From: Hyphomicrobiales bacterium | GTDB taxonomy: Bacteria; Pseudomonadota; Alphaproteobacteria; Rhizobiales; Xanthobacteraceae | Direction: 5' to 3' | Assembly (NCBI GenBank): GCA_016201085.1 | Contig: JACQDO010000128.1 | Span: 1-6,759, forward strand | Length of the DNA: 6,759 bases | Shown here: positions 5,090-6,759 of the stretch, piece by piece | Numbering within the stretch: the first letter of the stretch is position 1 | Layout: each line of letters begins with the position of its first letter | Made by a program: the position numbers and the translations under genes | The notes under the pieces: model-generated | Database searches by the model: none | Seen by the model: the letters and a program-made list of their open reading frames with translations, nothing else | What the model was told of the DNA's origin: nothing

Positions 5090-6209
5090 TTCAGGGATAG
5101 TTCATATCGTCGGCGCCGGCCTGGCGGGCCTTTCGGGCAATCATGCGGCGCTGTCATTCGTCAAAGCAATCGGCTCCGAATCGCAATTGCAAGGCCCCGC
5201 TGTGGCGGAGTTTCCGTTTGTCGATCTCGCCACCCGCGCGCAATGGACGTTGCGGTTCAGCGATGGCCGGATTCCCTGGTGGGTGTTCGACAAGGACCGG
5301 CGCGTGCCGCAGACCGGTGCCGTCGATTATCTGCCGCTGGCGCGTCTGGCATGGACCGCCGCCGACAGGCCGATCGGACTGGTGATGAATTGTACCGGTC
5401 CGATATATGAACGCTTCATGGGGCCGTTTCTGCGCGCGGCGCTGAATATTGCGCCGCGCCATGGATCGTCCCGACTGGCCGGCGCGCTGGTGCGTGAAAC
5501 GCTCGCCCGCGGCGGCAAAGCCTGCCGGCCGTTACTGGCGCGCGACGGCATCGGCAACGTGTTCGTCGAGCCTGCGATCCGCACTCTGCGAGAGCGCGGC
5601 GTTTCGATCCTGTTTCAGGACGAGCTGCTTGGCCTGCATTTTGCCGGCCGCCGTATCTCGCGGGCCGAATTCAAGAGCGGCACCGTCACGCTTGCGCGCG
5701 ATGACGCCGTCATCCTGGCGGTACCGCCCTACGTGGCCGAGGGCCTTCTGCCCGGCCTGCGCACACCGTCGCAATTCCGCGGGATCGTGAACGCGCATTT
5801 TCGTATCGAGACGCCCGACCATTTGCCGCCGATGCTGGGCGTCATCAATGGCATCTGCGAATGGATATTCGCGCATCCGGGCCGCATTTCGGTCACCATC
5901 AGCGATGCCGGGCGGTTCTTCGACATGCCGCGGGAAGAATTGGCGCAGACCATCTGGAGTGAGGTTGCCGCAATTGTGGGCCTTTTGGGAATTTTGCCAC
6001 CCTGGCAGCTCGTGCGCGAACGGCGTGCCACATTCGCCGCGACGCCCGAGCAGAATGCTATGCGCCCCATAGCCGAGACGGCCTGGAGCAATCTTGTCCT
6101 GGCCGGCGACTGGACCGCGACCGGCCTGCCGGCGACGCTCGAAAGCGCCATCCGCTCGGGTTATCGCGCGGCCGATCTGGTCGGTCATTTGTTGCGAGCC
6201 GCCGCATGA
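5076..6209 (+). CDS. hpnE: Hydroxysqualene dehydroxylase HpnE with an internal deletion in its FAD-binding fold
   Basis: HpnE is an FAD-dependent amine-oxidase/phytoene desaturase-like enzyme that reduces hydroxysqualene to squalene. The frame is open for 377 residues, against a usual length of about 415-425. It begins correctly with VHIVGAGLAGLS (9-20), but the next residues are GNHAALSF. In the family these parts are separated by about 45 residues that complete the dinucleotide-binding beta-alpha-beta unit and hold the GGRCRSY motif. The rest looks intact: FPFVDLATRAQWTLR (from about 44), ARDGIGNVFVEPA, AVPPYVAEGLLPG, IVNAHFRIE, LPPWQLVRERRATFA, and the C-terminal AGDWTATGLPATLESAIRSG starting at 343. 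ATG 5076 is preferred over TTG 5064; it overlaps the hpnD stop by 14 bases. The stop overlaps the shc ATG. Despite the open frame, FAD binding is probably lost, so it is likely non-functional. Confidence 0.88.
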   Translation: MPSSDSGIVHIVGAGLAGLSGNHAALSFVKAIGSESQLQGPAVAEFPFVDLATRAQWTLRFSDGRIPWWVFDKDRRVPQTGAVDYLPLARLAWTAADRPIGLVMNCTGPIYERFMGPFLRAALNIAPRHGSSRLAGALVRETLARGGKACRPLLARDGIGNVFVEPAIRTLRERGVSILFQDELLGLHFAGRRISRAEFKSGTVTLARDDAVILAVPPYVAEGLLPGLRTPSQFRGIVNAHFRIETPDHLPPMLGVINGICEWIFAHPGRISVTISDAGRFFDMPREELAQTIWSEVAAIVGLLGILPPWQLVRERRATFAATPEQNAMRPIAETAWSNLVLAGDWTATGLPATLESAIRSGYRAADLVGHLLRAAA

Positions 6210-6759
6210 CGATCGCATTGGCCAGAGAGCAACGATTGCCGGCGCACGTGCTCGACGTCGAGCCATCGATAAAAGCCGCGACGCGCGCGATGTTGCAAAG
6301 CCAACGCAACGACGGTCATTGGGTGTTCGAGCTCGAGGCCGACGCGACGATCCCGTCGGAATACGTGCTGCTGCGGCACTATCGCGGCGAGCCGGTCGAC
6401 GCGGTCCTGGAGCGCAAGATCGCCGCCTATCTGCGCCGCATCCAGGGCGAGCATGGCGGCTGGGCGCTGTATCATCAGGGCGATTTCGACATGAGCGCGA
6501 GCGTGAAGGCGTATTTCGCGCTCAAGATGATCGGAGACAACCCGGAGGCGCCGCATATGGTGCGCGCCCGCGCAGCGATCCTGGCGCGCGGCGGCGCGGT
6601 CCACTGCAATGTCTTCACGCGCGTGCTGCTGTCGCTGTTCGGCATTTTGCGCTGGCAAAGCGTGCCGGAAATGCCGGTGGAAATCATGTTGCTGCCGCGC
6701 TGGTTCCCGTTCCATCTGTCGAAGGTTTCCTATTGGGCGCGAACCGTGCTTATTCCGCT
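6206..6759 (+). CDS. shc: Squalene-hopene cyclase, N-terminal part (runs off the right edge)
   Basis: The ATG at 6206 overlaps the hpnE TGA (ATGA) and opens a frame of 184 codons to the window end; the full enzyme is usually about 650 residues. Shc cyclises squalene to hopene and diplopterol at the cytoplasmic membrane. Visible family signatures are QSQRNDGHWVFELEADATIP at 31-50, YVLLRHY at 53-59, the QW motif QGEHGGW at 80-86 followed by ALYHQGDFDMSASVKAYFAL, NVFTRVLLSLFG at 135-146, and MPVEIMLLPRWFPFHLSKVS at 156-175. These all fit an intact alphaproteobacterial cyclase. The catalytic DxDD motif lies further downstream, outside the window, so activity cannot be judged here. It is last in the visible operon and, being downstream of hpnD, could suffer reduced expression from the premature stop. 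The symbol hpnF is used for the same gene. Confidence 0.93.
   Translation, partial: MTIALAREQRLPAHVLDVEPSIKAATRAMLQSQRNDGHWVFELEADATIPSEYVLLRHYRGEPVDAVLERKIAAYLRRIQGEHGGWALYHQGDFDMSASVKAYFALKMIGDNPEAPHMVRARAAILARGGAVHCNVFTRVLLSLFGILRWQSVPEMPVEIMLLPRWFPFHLSKVSYWARTVLIP

Overview
The window looks like a chromosomal segment of a high-GC alphaproteobacterium of the Rhizobiales, most likely the Bradyrhizobium/Rhodopseudomonas group. I infer this from the hopanoid gene order, the protein signatures, and two matches to the alphaproteobacterial general-stress (EcfG-type) promoter. No tRNA, rRNA, CRISPR array or insertion sequence was found.

Left part, minus strand. Positions 1-472 hold the N-terminal 157 codons of a cytoplasmic protein built from HAMP repeats, probably a large hybrid histidine kinase, cut by the window edge. 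A 265-base gap follows. Next is a small exported four-cysteine protein (738-1019) with a consensus EcfG-type promoter just upstream. Then comes an intact ispA-type prenyl diphosphate synthase (1180-2160), which supplies farnesyl diphosphate.

Right part, plus strand. Diverging from ispA is a tightly overlapping hopanoid operon: hpnB (membrane glycosyltransferase), hpnC, hpnD, hpnE and the first 184 codons of shc (squalene-hopene cyclase), which runs off the right edge. Every junction overlaps, mostly as ATGA. In the normal pathway HpnD makes presqualene diphosphate from two farnesyl diphosphates, HpnC converts it to hydroxysqualene, HpnE reduces that to squalene, and Shc cyclises squalene to hopene. 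With ispA next door, the whole route from C5 units to hopene is encoded here.

The main surprise is that two adjacent genes are damaged. hpnD lacks a block of about 27-28 codons holding the first squalene/phytoene synthase signature, and the loss also shifts the frame, giving a stop at 4687-4689. hpnE has an in-frame gap of about 45 codons directly after its GAGLAGLS motif, removing most of the FAD-binding fold and the GGR motif. hpnB, hpnC, ispA and the visible part of shc look intact. Either squalene synthesis is being lost or has moved elsewhere in the genome, or the assembly has two local deletion errors. Deletion sizes come from remembered family architecture, not from an alignment.
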